A stretch of 64,000 bases of DNA from Bifidobacterium breve (GTDB lineage: Bacteria; Actinomycetota; Acidimicrobiia; Acidimicrobiales; Acidimicrobilacustridaceae), in assembly GCA_945860545.1 (NCBI GenBank), contig CAMAQM010000001.1, positions 62,001 through 126,000 of the forward strand. Reading direction: 5' to 3'. Under the pieces are notes generated by a model. The model ran no database searches. It was not told the origin of the DNA and saw nothing but the letters and a program-made list of their open reading frames with translations. A program made the position numbers and the translations under genes. Below, piece after piece: positions 51,043 through 60,402 of the stretch (position 1 is the stretch's first letter; each line of letters opens with the position of its first letter).

Positions 51043-53556
51043 GTGTTCGAGCGATTCACAGACCGGGCCCGTCGGGTCGTCGTCCTGGCTCAGGAAGAAG
51101 CCCGCCTGCTCAACCACAACTACATCGGGACCGAGCACATTCTGCTTGGCCTGATCCACGAGGGTGAGGGTGTCGCCGCCAAGGCGCTCGAGTCGCTCGG
51201 TATCTCCCTTGAGGCGGTCCGCAGCCAGGTCGAGGAGATCATCGGCCAGGGCGGTTCGTCCCCCAGTGGCCACATCCCCTTCACCCCGCGCGCCAAAAAG
51301 GTGCTCGAACTGTCGTTGCGTGAGGCGTTGCAGTTGGGTCACAACTACATCGGCACCGAACACATCCTCCTCGGTCTCATCCGCGAGGGTGAGGGTGTCG
51401 CCGCCCAGGTGCTCGTCAAGCTCGGTGCGGACCTGTCCCGTGTTCGCCAACAGGTCATCCAGTTGTTGAGCGGCTACTCGGGCCCCGCCGCAGAGAAGGC
51501 CGGTGCCACCACCGGCGGCGGGTCCGGCGAGCAGAGCCAGTCGGGTTCACTGGTGCTCGACCAGTTCGGTCGGAACCTCACCCAGTTGGCCCGAGACAAA
51601 AAGCTCGACCCGGTCATCGGCCGGGACCGTGAGACCGAGCGCGTCATGCAGGTGCTCTCTCGCCGTACCAAGAACAACCCGGTGCTCATTGGTGAGCCCG
51701 GTGTCGGCAAGACCGCCATCGTGGAAGGTCTCGCCCAGTCGATCGCTGCGGGCAACGTGCCCGAGACGCTCGAGGGCAAGCAGCTCTACACCCTCGATCT
51801 CGGTGCGCTCGTGGCCGGCAGCCGTTACCGCGGTGACTTTGAGGAGCGCCTCAAGAAGGTGCTCAAGGAGATCAAGACCCGCGGCGACATCATCTTGTTC
51901 ATCGACGAGATCCACACCCTCGTGGGTGCCGGAGCCGCCGAGGGCGCCATCGACGCCGCCAGCATCCTCAAGCCCATGCTGGCTCGTGGCGAACTGCAGA
52001 CCATCGGGGCCACCACCCTCGACGAGTACCGCAAGCACCTCGAAAAGGACGCCGCCCTTGAGCGCCGCTTCCAGCCGGTGAAGGTCGAGGAGCCGTCGGT
52101 CACCCACACCATCGAGATCCTCAAGGGCCTGCGCGACCGTTACGAGCAGCACCACCGGGTCACCATCACCGACCAGGCGTTGGTGGCCGCAGCCAACCTC
52201 GCTGATCGCTACATCTCTGATCGTCACCTCCCTGACAAGGCCATCGACCTCATCGATGAGGCCGGCAGCCGTCTGCGCATCAAGCGCATGGAGACGCCGC
52301 CGGACTACAAGGAACTCGAGAACGAGATCGCCCAGGCCCAGCAGGCCAAAAAGGACGCCGTCGAGGCCCAGGACTTCGAAGAAGCGGGCCGTCTGCGTGA
52401 CCGCGAGAAGGAACTGCTCTCCCGCAAGGAGGAGATGGAGACCGAGATCAAGCAGTCCGGTGTGGACCTGTTCGACGAGGTCGACGAGGAAGCCATCGCC
52501 GAGGTGCTCTCCATCTGGACCGGCATCCCGGTGTACAAGCTCACCGAAGAGGAGACCGCCAAGCTCCTGCGCATGGAAGAGGAACTGCACCATCGGGTCA
52601 TCGGTCAGGAGAACGCCATCAAGGCGGTGTCCCAGGCCATTCGCCGAACCCGTGCGGGCCTCAAGGACCCCAAGCGTCCATCGGGATCGTTCATCTTCTT
52701 GGGCCCGTCCGGTGTGGGCAAGACCGAGTTGGCCAAGACGCTCGCCGAGTTCCTCTTCGGTGACGAGCAGGCGCTCATCCAGCTCGACATGAGCGAGTAC
52801 ATGGAAAAGCACACCGTGAGTCGTCTCGTCGGTTCGCCCCCGGGCTACGTCGGGTACGAGGAAGGTGGCCAGCTGACCGAAGCGGTGCGCCGCAAGCCGT
52901 TCAGCGTCGTGTTGTTCGACGAAATCGAAAAGGCCCACCCCGACGTGTTCAACACGTTGCTGCAGATCCTCGAGGAGGGTCGCCTCACCGACAGCCAGGG
53001 TCGTTCGGTGGACTTCCGCAACACCGTGCTGATCATGACGTCGAACCTCGGTACCCAGGACCTGCGCAAGGCCAACATCGGGTTCTCCAAGGCGGACGAA
53101 GCCGTGTCGTACGAGAAGATGAAGGAAAAGGTCAATGAGGCCCTCAAGGCCCACTTCCGACCCGAGTTCCTCAACCGCATCGACGAAACCATCGTGTTCC
53201 ACGAGCTGTCCAAGGACGAGGTCATCCGCATCGTCGACCTCATGATCGTGCGGGTCACCAACCAGCTCCGCAGCCAGGGCGTGGGTCTCGAGTTGTCCCA
53301 GGCGGCCAAGGTGCTGCTCGCCGATCGGGGTTACGACCCGACGCTGGGCGCCCGACCGTTGCGTCGAGCCATCCAGCGCCTCGTCGAGGACCCGATGTCC
53401 GAACGACTCCTGTGGAAGGAGTTCCGCGCCGGCCAGACGATCCACGTCGACGCCGAGCCGGATCCCGAGACGGGTGAGCGGGTCATCACGTTCACGGCCG
53501 TGGAGGGCTTCGAGCCGCCACCGGTCAGCGAACCGGCTGCTGCCGGCGCCGAGTGA
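51043..53556 (+). CDS. clpC: ClpC-type Hsp100 unfoldase
   Basis: An 837-aa AAA+ chaperone that feeds ClpP. Two N-domain repeats ([15 protein letters not shown] and the matching [14 protein letters not shown]), first ATPase with GEPGVGKT (about residue 217), a UVR motif in the middle domain ([18 protein letters not shown]), second ATPase with [12 protein letters not shown] (about residue 554). The ClpP-contact loop is expected before Walker B of the second domain. GTG 51043 has AGGGAG; the ORF track's longer start is unlikely. No ctsR or mcsAB genes adjacent, so regulation differs from Firmicutes. Confidence 0.96.
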   Translation: MFERFTDRARRVVVLAQEEARLLNHNYIGTEHILLGLIHEGEGVAAKALESLGISLEAVRSQVEEIIGQGGSSPSGHIPFTPRAKKVLELSLREALQLGHNYIGTEHILLGLIREGEGVAAQVLVKLGADLSRVRQQVIQLLSGYSGPAAEKAGATTGGGSGEQSQSGSLVLDQFGRNLTQLARDKKLDPVIGRDRETERVMQVLSRRTKNNPVLIGEPGVGKTAIVEGLAQSIAAGNVPETLEGKQLYTLDLGALVAGSRYRGDFEERLKKVLKEIKTRGDIILFIDEIHTLVGAGAAEGAIDAASILKPMLARGELQTIGATTLDEYRKHLEKDAALERRFQPVKVEEPSVTHTIEILKGLRDRYEQHHRVTITDQALVAAANLADRYISDRHLPDKAIDLIDEAGSRLRIKRMETPPDYKELENEIAQAQQAKKDAVEAQDFEEAGRLRDREKELLSRKEEMETEIKQSGVDLFDEVDEEAIAEVLSIWTGIPVYKLTEEETAKLLRMEEELHHRVIGQENAIKAVSQAIRRTRAGLKDPKRPSGSFIFLGPSGVGKTELAKTLAEFLFGDEQALIQLDMSEYMEKHTVSRLVGSPPGYVGYEEGGQLTEAVRRKPFSVVLFDEIEKAHPDVFNTLLQILEEGRLTDSQGRSVDFRNTVLIMTSNLGTQDLRKANIGFSKADEAVSYEKMKEKVNEALKAHFRPEFLNRIDETIVFHELSKDEVIRIVDLMIVRVTNQLRSQGVGLELSQAAKVLLADRGYDPTLGARPLRRAIQRLVEDPMSERLLWKEFRAGQTIHVDAEPDPETGERVITFTAVEGFEPPPVSEPAAAGAE

Positions 53557-53590
53557 TCCCAGCCCGGTGACGGGCGCATCGGTGACGACC

Positions 53591-54316
53591 ATGGCGCGTG
53601 CCGCCCTCGTGGCCCTCGTGCTGTTGGTGGCGGGCACCGCCTGCGAGATGGATGTGGACGTCACGGTCGACGCTACGTCGGCGGGGTCGGGTTCGGTCCA
53701 GGTCGCTGTCGGGTTCGATGAGGCGGCACTCGCCCGCCTCGGTGATCCCGCCACGGCCCTCGCCACGGACGACCTCGCAGCGGCGGGATGGGTGGTGGAC
53801 CCGGCGTCGGTCACCCCCGACGGCATGACCCGGATCGTCGCCACGAAGACCTTCGACGACCCTGCCGGGTTCGCCGCCGCCGTCGACGAGGTGGCCGGAC
53901 CCGCCGGGCCGTTGACCGGAACGTCGCTGACGGTGACCGATGAGGCGTTGACCTACCTCACCACCCTCACCGGCGTGGTCGACCTCTCTGCCGGCCTCGC
54001 TCCCTACACCGACCCTGCACTCGACGCGGCCGCCGACGGGGTGCCCCTCGGCGGGCTGCCCACCGCCGTCGAGGAGGCCGAGGGGCGACCGGTGGCGGAC
54101 ATGGTTGACGTCACCGTCACGTGGCGACTCGACGGCACCGAGGTGCGCGTCGAGCCCGTACTCGGAGCGCCCGCCCCACCGCCGACGGTGTTGTCGGTGG
54201 AGCGGCCCCGGGTGGAGCGCCGAGCGCTGCTCGCCGCCGGTGTCGTGGCGGTTGCGGTGGTGGTCGTGGGTGCCGCCCACGCCATCGCCGTTCGACGCCG
54301 TCGGGTCGGTTCCTGA
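53591..54316 (+). CDS. LppM-like lipoprotein with C-terminal membrane helix
   Basis: A 241-aa exported protein. The N-terminus is a short signal peptide ending GTAC with a putative lipidated Cys around residue 19; residues from EMDVDVTVDATSAGSG resemble the beta-strand pattern of LppM (DUF3153). A C-terminal helix (LLAAGVVAVAVVVVGAAHAI) with basic tail anchors it again. LppM in M. tuberculosis affects phagocytic processing; here the role is unknown. ATG 53591 (alternatives GTG 53582). It follows clpC by 34 bp. Confidence 0.72.
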   Translation: MARAALVALVLLVAGTACEMDVDVTVDATSAGSGSVQVAVGFDEAALARLGDPATALATDDLAAAGWVVDPASVTPDGMTRIVATKTFDDPAGFAAAVDEVAGPAGPLTGTSLTVTDEALTYLTTLTGVVDLSAGLAPYTDPALDAAADGVPLGGLPTAVEEAEGRPVADMVDVTVTWRLDGTEVRVEPVLGAPAPPPTVLSVERPRVERRALLAAGVVAVAVVVVGAAHAIAVRRRRVGS

Positions 54317-54343
54317 ATCGGGGCTGCAGGGACGGCGGGTGGT

Positions 54344-54988
54344 TCAAGGAGCAGGTGCGCTGAACGTCCAACTCATCGTCGGGCGTCCCTCGTCCCAGGA
54401 TTCCTGCCAACTGCCGACTGCCTGCCACGAGGGTTTGCCTTGCTCTGAAGCGTCGAGGAGCACGACGGGGTCGTAGGTGCTGCGCCAATCCGGTGTCGGT
54501 TGGCCGATCTCGCTCCACCCCTCAAAGATGTCAAAGACGTTGAAATCGAATTCCTCGTTGGCGCCGAGGTTCACCCGGGCGAAGGTTCTTGAGCTGGCGG
54601 TGCGGATCTCCCACGCCCAACTGCCGCGGTAGCCGCCGCGTACGTACCCGCTCTGGCTCTCAAGGCCGTCGTCCCCGAGGTAGACGGCTTTGGTCTCCGA
54701 GGTGGACCGAGCTGGCACGGTCATGGTGAGCGACAGTCGGTCGGCGTCGCGCACGTTGAAAAATTCAGACGCGTAGAACTCGATGGTGGTGTCGCTGTCG
54801 TTGCGCACCTGAAAGCTCACCGGAGTCTTGGCACAACCGAAACGGGCCGGGCAGTCCGCGCTGCGGGCTTCGCGATCGCCGGTCGCCTCTGATGTGGTTG
54901 ACGCGTCACCACAGGCGGTGGCACCAAACGTGAGTGTCAACGCCAGTGCGAGGGCGGCAACTCCGGTGAATCGTTTGGTCTGTGTCAT
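54344..54988 (-). CDS. Predicted lipoprotein of unknown function
   Basis: A 214-aa protein. Signal peptide with a hydrophobic core (GVAALALALTLTFG) and lipobox ATAC about residue 26. A second cysteine pair (SADCPARFGC) follows soon after. The mature part has FQVRNDSDTTIEFYASEFFNV, a strand-rich region and many aromatic residues (GYRGSWAWEIR, WRSTYDP), suggesting a beta-sandwich. I do not recognise it. ATG 54988 has GGCGGAGCC upstream. Convergent with the LppM-like gene, 27-bp gap. Confidence 0.72.
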   Translation of the reverse strand: MTQTKRFTGVAALALALTLTFGATACGDASTTSEATGDREARSADCPARFGCAKTPVSFQVRNDSDTTIEFYASEFFNVRDADRLSLTMTVPARSTSETKAVYLGDDGLESQSGYVRGGYRGSWAWEIRTASSRTFARVNLGANEEFDFNVFDIFEGWSEIGQPTPDWRSTYDPVVLLDASEQGKPSWQAVGSWQESWDEGRPTMSWTFSAPAP

Positions 54989-55143
54989 GGCTCCGCCTTG
55001 GGGGTTGTGGTCGCTGCGCCGACGTGGGCGGCGCCTCGTCATTGCGGAACCCTAGTGGTAGGTGAAATCACTCCCCGGTCACCGTTTAGGCGCGCGGTGG
55101 CGACCTTGATCACCGTGGCCGCCCCAGCGTCGCATCCACGCCG

Positions 55144-55149
55144 TAGTGT
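55144..55149 (+). promoter_or_regulatory. -10 element (TAGTGT) of radA
   Basis: Exactly six nt before ATG 55156. Confidence 0.5.
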
Positions 55150-55155
55150 GCGGCC

Positions 55156-56499
55156 ATGGCCCGCGTCCGCACCGTCCACCGATGCCAGGAGTGCGGAGCC
55201 ACGACCCCGCGCTGGCAGGGGCGCTGCCCGTCGTGCGAGGCGTGGAACACGCTCGTGGAGGAGATCGAGACCCCGGCGCCGGCTCCGGTGCTGTCGGGGC
55301 CGTGGGCGTCGTCCACGAGCGAGCCCGCCCTGCCCATCGCCGATGTTGACGTCAACGCCGTGCACGCCGTGCCGGTCGGGGTCCCCGAGGTGGATCGAGT
55401 GCTCGGCGGGGGGTTGGTGCCCGGGGCGGTGACGTTGTTGGGTGGCGAACCGGGGATCGGGAAGTCGACGCTGCTGTTGCAGGTTGCCGCTGGGGTGGCC
55501 GCCACCGGTCGACGGGTGCTGTACGTCACCGCCGAGGAGTCCACCGCGCAGATCCGTGCCCGTGCCGAACGTCTCGGGGCGGTGGTCGACGACTTGTGGG
55601 TGGTGGCGGAAACCTCGGTGCCGCGCATTGCTGAACTGCTCGACGAGGTCGATCCCGCCGTCGTGCTCGTCGACTCGGTGCAGGCACTGGTGGTGCCCGA
55701 GTTGTCTTCAGCACCGGGGTCGGTGGCCCAGGTGCGCGAGTGCGCGTTCCGTCTCGTCACCGAGGCCCGTTCGCGTGGCGCGGCGACGGTGCTGGTCGGG
55801 CACGTCACCAAGGACGGTGCGCTGGCTGGGCCGAGGGTGCTCGAACACGTCGTGGACACGGTGTTGGCCTTCGAAGGTGACCGGCATGGAGGTCTGCGTC
55901 TGTTGCGGGCAACCAAGCACCGGTTCGGCTCCACCTCGGAGGTCGGGGTGTTCGAGATGGGCGAGGACGGTCTGCAGGCTGTGGCCGACCCGTCGGGCCG
56001 GTTCCTCCTCGACCGCCGCACCGGGGTGCCCGGGTCGGTTGTGGCGGCGGTGCTCGAGGGTCGTCGCCCGGTGTTGGTCGAGGTGCAGGCTCTCGTGGGT
56101 GATTCGAATCTGCCCCAGCCGCGTCGCACCGCCCAGGGAATCGATGGTGGACGGTTGGCGCTGTTGCTGGCCGTGCTCGACCGCCGGGTCGGGTTGCCGG
56201 GACTCGGCAAGGTCGACGTGCACACGCTGGCTGTCGGCGGGGTTCGCCTTGGTGAACCAGGAGCCGATCTGGCGGTGGCGTTGGCGGTTGCGTCGGCGTT
56301 GTTGGATCGACCGGTGCCCGATGACCTCGCCGTGTTCGGCGAGGTTGGTCTCACCGGCGAGGTTCGCCGCGTGGGCCGCGGTGAGGAGCGGGTGACCGAG
56401 GCGGAGCGTCTCGGGTTCACCACAGTGCTTGGTCCCGCCGCACCTGCTCGGTCGGTGACGACGCTTGCCGAGGCCATCGAGGCCACCCTTCCCCGCTAA
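55156..56499 (+). CDS. radA: DNA repair protein RadA
   Basis: A 447-aa branch-migration helicase helping RecA recombination. N-terminal zinc finger CQECG...CPSC, RecA-like core with Walker A GGEPGIGKSTLL, the KNRFG-type motif appearing as KHRFGSTSEV (His for Asn), and a C-terminal Lon-protease-like domain (DVHTLAVGGVRLGEPGADL). Leaderless start. radA-disA order is conserved in actinobacteria and links homologous repair with c-di-AMP DNA scanning. Confidence 0.95.
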   Translation: MARVRTVHRCQECGATTPRWQGRCPSCEAWNTLVEEIETPAPAPVLSGPWASSTSEPALPIADVDVNAVHAVPVGVPEVDRVLGGGLVPGAVTLLGGEPGIGKSTLLLQVAAGVAATGRRVLYVTAEESTAQIRARAERLGAVVDDLWVVAETSVPRIAELLDEVDPAVVLVDSVQALVVPELSSAPGSVAQVRECAFRLVTEARSRGAATVLVGHVTKDGALAGPRVLEHVVDTVLAFEGDRHGGLRLLRATKHRFGSTSEVGVFEMGEDGLQAVADPSGRFLLDRRTGVPGSVVAAVLEGRRPVLVEVQALVGDSNLPQPRRTAQGIDGGRLALLLAVLDRRVGLPGLGKVDVHTLAVGGVRLGEPGADLAVALAVASALLDRPVPDDLAVFGEVGLTGEVRRVGRGEERVTEAERLGFTTVLGPAAPARSVTTLAEAIEATLPR

Positions 56500-56565
56500 A
56501 TCCACGGGAATCGGCGAGGGGAAGCGCACGTGAATTCTCCCCGGAGGCACCGGGGTGTGCACGGG

Positions 56566-56571
56566 TAGACT
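56566..56571 (+). promoter_or_regulatory. -10 element (TAGACT) of disA
   Basis: Exactly six nt before ATG 56578; the GGGTAGACT context matches the extended form seen at other genes here. Confidence 0.55.
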
Positions 56572-56577
56572 TCTCCG

Positions 56578-57651
56578 ATGGAGCGCAGCCGTAGCCCTGA
56601 ATTGCTTGATGCTCTTCGCATCGTGGCACCGGGTCGGCCGCTGCGCGAAGGCCTCGACCGGATCCCTCAGGCGTCGATGGGGGCATTGATCGTCATCGGT
56701 GACGGACCTGAGGTCCTCAACATCTGTTCAGGCGGGTTCCTGTTGGACGCCGCCTACTCGCCCCAGCGACTGTCCGAACTCGCCAAGATGGATGGCGCCA
56801 TCATCCTGGCGTCCGACGCCAGTCGGATCGCCAGGGCCAACGTGCACCTGGTGCCGAATCCGAACGTGCCGACGTCAGAGACCGGGACGCGTCACCGGAC
56901 CGCCGAACGGGTGGCCCGTTCGCTGGGGGTGCCGGTGGTGGCCGTGTCGGAGGACATGGCGGTACTCACGGTGTACGTCGGTGACTCCAAGAAGCCCCTT
57001 GAGCCCATCCCGCGCCTGTTGAGTCGGGCGAACACGGCGTTGCAGACCCTTGAGCGGTACAAGACCCGTCTTGATTCGACCAGTGCGGATCTGTCCACGG
57101 CGGAACTCGAGGACGTGGTGACGGTGCGTGACGTGGTGACCATGTTGCAGATCACCGAGATCGTCCTGCGCATCGCCGCAGAGATCGAATTCGACCTCGT
57201 CGAGCTCGGCACCGACGGTCGACTCGTGGCACTCCAGCTCGAGGAGATCATCGTCGGGGTGGAGGACGAGCGTCGTCTCGTGGTGCGCGACTACTTCCAC
57301 GGCGACGGCGGCTGGGATCTCGAAGCGGCCATGACGGGTCTGCGGGAACTCGAGACCGAGGATCTGCTCGACCTCAAGTTGGTGGCCGACGTGTTGCACC
57401 TTGAGGTGAGTGCAGCGGATCTCGAGGCGGCACTCGAACCGAAGGGTTACCGCCTGTTGGCCCGGATTCCCCGGTTGCCCGACAGCATCGTGAGCAACAT
57501 CGTCGAGTCGTTTGGGTCGTTGCCTCGCATCCTGCGGGCCAACGTGGCCGATCTCGACGAGGTGGAAGGGGTGGGGGCGACCCGTGCCCGGGCCATCAAG
57601 GACGGGCTGTCCAAGCTCACCTCATCGTCGATTCTCGACCGCTACACCTGA
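56578..57651 (+). CDS. disA: DNA integrity scanning diadenylate cyclase
   Basis: A 357-aa enzyme making c-di-AMP from two ATP and stopped by branched DNA. The DAC domain has the DGA motif (MDGAIILASD) and RHR motif (GTRHRTAER); a helical linker (residues about 150-290) leads to the C-terminal helix-hairpin-helix DNA-binding domain (LDEVEGVGATRARAIKDG). Octamer expected. The only c-di-AMP enzyme in the window. Followed by a hairpin. Confidence 0.96.
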   Translation: MERSRSPELLDALRIVAPGRPLREGLDRIPQASMGALIVIGDGPEVLNICSGGFLLDAAYSPQRLSELAKMDGAIILASDASRIARANVHLVPNPNVPTSETGTRHRTAERVARSLGVPVVAVSEDMAVLTVYVGDSKKPLEPIPRLLSRANTALQTLERYKTRLDSTSADLSTAELEDVVTVRDVVTMLQITEIVLRIAAEIEFDLVELGTDGRLVALQLEEIIVGVEDERRLVVRDYFHGDGGWDLEAAMTGLRELETEDLLDLKLVADVLHLEVSAADLEAALEPKGYRLLARIPRLPDSIVSNIVESFGSLPRILRANVADLDEVEGVGATRARAIKDGLSKLTSSSILDRYT

Positions 57652-57659
57652 TCGGTGGG

Positions 57660-57675
57660 TCGGTCATGCGACCGA
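57660..57675 (+). terminator. Hairpin after disA
   Basis: TCGGTC-ATGC-GACCGA, a perfect 6-bp stem with a 4-nt loop, 8 bp past the disA stop. Confidence 0.5.
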
Positions 57676-57726
57676 TGTCACGTCAGGGGCCTGTCACATT
57701 GCCGTCACCAGCGTGAGGGTGGCGAG

Positions 57727-57732
57727 TAGAAC
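57727..57732 (+). promoter_or_regulatory. -10 element (TAGAAC) of the dienelactone hydrolase gene
   Basis: Exactly six nt before GTG 57739. Confidence 0.5.
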
Positions 57733-57738
57733 GAGGCG

Positions 57739-58404
57739 GTGCGCGTCACCCTGCCTTCGGGCACACCAGCCGAACTGGCCGTCCCCGAGGGTGCCGACCC
57801 TGCCGGGGTCCCCTCGGGCGGGTTGGTGCTGCTCCCCGACATCATGGGGCTGCGGCCGCTCTTCGACGGCCACGCCCAACGTCTCGCCGACGCGCTGGGT
57901 TGGACGGTGTGCGTCCCCGAACCGTGGCCCGGTCGTGAGGACCTGCCTCTCGCCGCCCGGCTCGACTCGGTGGGCAGTCTCGACGACGCGGCGGTGATCG
58001 CCGACGCCGCAGCGGCCGCCGATCGCACCGGTGCTGCGTCGGTGGCGGTGCTCGGGTTCTGCATGGGCGGCATGTACGCCCTCAAGGCGGCCGCCTCGGG
58101 CCGGTTCGACAAGGCGGTGTCGTTCTACGGGATGATCCGGGTGCCCGAGAACTGGGAGAGTCCGACCCAAGCCCAGCCTCTCGACTTGCTCGCCGGTGCC
58201 CACTGCCCGGTGCTCGCCATCATTGGGGGTGCGGACCCGTGGACCCCCGTTGACGACGTGGCGGCCCTCAAGGCGACCGGTGCCGAAGTGGTGGTGTACT
58301 CCGACGCCGAGCACGGGTTCGTTCACGACCCCGAGCGTCCGGCCCACCGAGCCGACGACGCATCCGATGCCTGGCGGAGAGTCCTCGGTTTCCTCGGGGT
58401 TTGA
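57739..58404 (+). CDS. Dienelactone hydrolase family protein
   Basis: A 221-aa alpha/beta hydrolase with a cysteine nucleophile in the elbow GFCMGG, the acid Asp in GGADPWTP and His in AEHGFVHD, the DLH triad. The upstream motif LPDIMGLRPLFDGHAQRLAD is typical. Physiological substrate unknown; carboxymethylenebutenolidase activity is only the family name. The stop lies 9 bp from the convergent crp-type gene. Confidence 0.9.
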   Translation: MRVTLPSGTPAELAVPEGADPAGVPSGGLVLLPDIMGLRPLFDGHAQRLADALGWTVCVPEPWPGREDLPLAARLDSVGSLDDAAVIADAAAAADRTGAASVAVLGFCMGGMYALKAAASGRFDKAVSFYGMIRVPENWESPTQAQPLDLLAGAHCPVLAIIGGADPWTPVDDVAALKATGAEVVVYSDAEHGFVHDPERPAHRADDASDAWRRVLGFLGV

Positions 58405-58413
58405 GGTCGGCCC

Positions 58414-59073
58414 CTAGCGGGAACGCCGCTCCATCTGGTCGCGGTCGGTGATGCGATAGCGACGGTCCGACTGTTCGATCCAGCCGAGCCGCACGAACGA
58501 CGAGATGGCCTTGTTGACGCGTTCGCGCGACGCACCGATCATGCCGGCGAGTTCCTCCTGGGTGATGGGGAGGACGAACTCGTCCTCCCCCGACGACAGT
58601 TCGAGGAGACGTTTGGCGGTGCGACCGGTCACGTCGAGGAACACCGAGTCGGCGAGTGCCTCGTCGGTGGCGCGCAACCGCTGGGCCAACAGGCCCACCA
58701 CCTGCCACAACAACTCGGGGTGTGCGTCGTAGATCTCCCGCAGGGCGGTGTAGGGGATGTGCACCACCTCGGACGGTTCGAGGGCCCGGGCCGCAGCGGA
58801 ACGGGGTCGTCCGTCGAACAACGGCAACTCCCCGAACAGGTCGCCGCCCTCCATGAGCGCCACCATGGACTCGCGTCCGTCGGCGGCGGTGTTGAGAATG
58901 GCGACCCGACCGTTGAGCACGACGAACAGGGCGTCAGGTTCGTCGTTGTGGTTGAACAACAGGTCACCGCGAGTGAGCTTCACCGGCCGGGCCTGTGCGG
59001 CCACCGCGTCGAGCTGGTCGGCAGGGAGGCTCCCGAGGAGCTCGACTTGGCGAAGGGTTTCGGCGTCGATCAC
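58414..59073 (-). CDS. Crp/Fnr-family transcriptional regulator
   Basis: A 219-aa CRP-like protein. N-terminal cNMP jelly roll (residues about 20-130) with the phosphate-binding cassette region GDLFGELPLFDGRPRSAAARAL, in which the Glu, Arg and Ser/Ala pattern is close to functional cAMP sites. Dimer helix to about residue 145, then HTH EELAGMIGASRERVNKAISSF. This wording is close to mycobacterial Crp (Rv3676). The start GTG 59073 replaces the longer track ORF and stands 6 nt from a TACCAT -10. Divergent from carD. Confidence 0.92.
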   Translation of the reverse strand: MIDAETLRQVELLGSLPADQLDAVAAQARPVKLTRGDLLFNHNDEPDALFVVLNGRVAILNTAADGRESMVALMEGGDLFGELPLFDGRPRSAAARALEPSEVVHIPYTALREIYDAHPELLWQVVGLLAQRLRATDEALADSVFLDVTGRTAKRLLELSSGEDEFVLPITQEELAGMIGASRERVNKAISSFVRLGWIEQSDRRYRITDRDQMERRSR

Positions 59074-59079
59074 AAGGTC

Positions 59080-59085
59080 ATGGTA
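59080..59085 (-). promoter_or_regulatory. -10 element (TACCAT) of the Crp-type gene
   Basis: Six nt before GTG 59073. Confidence 0.5.
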
Positions 59086-59159
59086 CCGGCGGATCGGTGG
59101 AGGACACGCCCGAATCGGGGCCGTGGGAACCCGCCGTCGGGACGAGGACGCGTCGCTGG

Positions 59160-59165
59160 TATCCT
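59160..59165 (+). promoter_or_regulatory. -10 element (TATCCT) of carD
   Basis: Gives an about 68-nt leader containing AGGAG before ATG 59240. No matching -35 was found, compatible with CarD-type open-complex help at its own promoter, but unproven. Confidence 0.35.
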
Positions 59166-59239
59166 GTGGGTCCACCCGTGGCGTCCGTCGCCGGGTCTAT
59201 CCGTTCCCACCAGTTCCTCCAAGCCGTCCCAGGAGAGTC

Positions 59240-59722
59240 ATGCCTTTCGACGTCGGCGACAACGTCGTCTACCCCCATCACGGTGCCGCAGTCATCGAGC
59301 AGCGCAAGATGCTCACCTCACCGACCGGTGAGAAGCGCGAGTACCTGATCCTTCAGCTCGCCTACAGCGACCTGACCCTCATGGTGCCCTCCGACAACAC
59401 CGACGAGGTGGGGTTGCGCGAGGTCATCAACGACGAAGAGGTCGAGGAGGTGTTCGCCGTTCTTCGCAAGAAGGAGGCGCGCATGCCCACCAACTGGTCC
59501 CGACGGTTCAAGAACCACGTCGAGAAGCTTAAGTCTGGTGACATCTACCAGGTCGCCGAGGTGGTGCGGAACCTCACCATCCGTGACAAGGACAAAGGTC
59601 TGTCCGCCGGTGAGAAGCGCATGTTGATCAAGGCCCGCCAGATTCTCGTCTCGGAACTCACCTTCGCCATCAATGTGAGCGAGGAGGAGGCCGAGGCCCG
59701 GCTGGACCAGGAACTCAGCTGA
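59240..59722 (+). CDS. carD: CarD-type RNA polymerase-binding transcription factor
   Basis: A 160-aa CarD protein that stabilises open promoter complexes, especially at rRNA genes. The N-terminal RNAP-interaction domain begins FDVGDNVVYPHHGAAVIE; the C-terminal DNA-binding domain has the wedge tryptophan in PTNWSRRFKNHVEKL and the basic segment NLTIRDKDKGLSAGEKRML. AGGAGAGTC precedes the ATG. It is followed by ispD and ispF in the same operon, as in mycobacteria. Confidence 0.95.
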   Translation: MPFDVGDNVVYPHHGAAVIEQRKMLTSPTGEKREYLILQLAYSDLTLMVPSDNTDEVGLREVINDEEVEEVFAVLRKKEARMPTNWSRRFKNHVEKLKSGDIYQVAEVVRNLTIRDKDKGLSAGEKRMLIKARQILVSELTFAINVSEEEAEARLDQELS

Positions 59723-59751
59723 GCGACCGGTCACGTCCGGCGGTCTGGGCC

Positions 59752-60402
59752 GTGGTGGTCGCCGCCGGCCAAGGGTCACGTTTCGGTTCTGACGTTCCCA
59801 AACAGTTCCTCGAGGTCGCTGGTCGGCGGGTCGTCGACTGGTCGGTGGCCGCGGCGGCGCCGGTGGCCTCCGCCACCGTTCTCGTGGTCCCCCCCGGTCA
59901 CGCCGAGATGTCGTCTCACTCTGCGGGTCTGCGGATCGTCGAGGGCGCCGACACCCGTTCGGGGTCGGTGCGAAGCGGGCTCGCCGCACTCGACGGTCTC
60001 GCCGATGACAGCGACGTGGTGGTGGTCCACGACGCCGCCCGTCCTCTTGCCTCAACGGCACTGTTCGACGCCGTCATCGACGCCGTGGTGGCGGGGGCGG
60101 ACGCTGCGGTGCCGGCGGTCGCGGTGGCTGACACGCTCAAGCGGGTCGACGTCGACGGCCGGGTGGTGGAGACGGTGGACCGCGACGGACTGGTGTGGGT
60201 CCAGACTCCCCAGGCGTTCCGCTGCGGGGTGCTTCGCGCCGCGCATCGTGGCGCACCGGAGGCCACCGATGACGCCGGGTTGGTCGAGGCCGGCGGCGGT
60301 GTCGTGGTGGTGGTTCCCGGCGAGTCGGCCAACCGCAAGGTCACCGTGGCCGGAGATCTCGACGTTGTCGGCGAGGTGCTTCGAGCGGGGGTTCGACCAT
60401 GA
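59752..60402 (+). CDS. ispD: 2-C-methyl-D-erythritol 4-phosphate cytidylyltransferase
   Basis: At least 216 aa. CDP-ME synthase of the MEP pathway: VVAAGQGSRFGSDVPKQFLEV (nucleotide site with the conserved Arg and Lys), VVVHDAARPL, and TPQAFRCGVLR. GTG 59752 is the first ordinary start codon, but it cuts into the first beta strand; the frame is open back to CTG 59719, which overlaps the carD stop as CTGA and would restore AVWAVVVAAG. There is no in-frame ATG, GTG or TTG between. ATGA overlap with ispF. Confidence 0.9.
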   Translation: MVVAAGQGSRFGSDVPKQFLEVAGRRVVDWSVAAAAPVASATVLVVPPGHAEMSSHSAGLRIVEGADTRSGSVRSGLAALDGLADDSDVVVVHDAARPLASTALFDAVIDAVVAGADAAVPAVAVADTLKRVDVDGRVVETVDRDGLVWVQTPQAFRCGVLRAAHRGAPEATDDAGLVEAGGGVVVVVPGESANRKVTVAGDLDVVGEVLRAGVRP

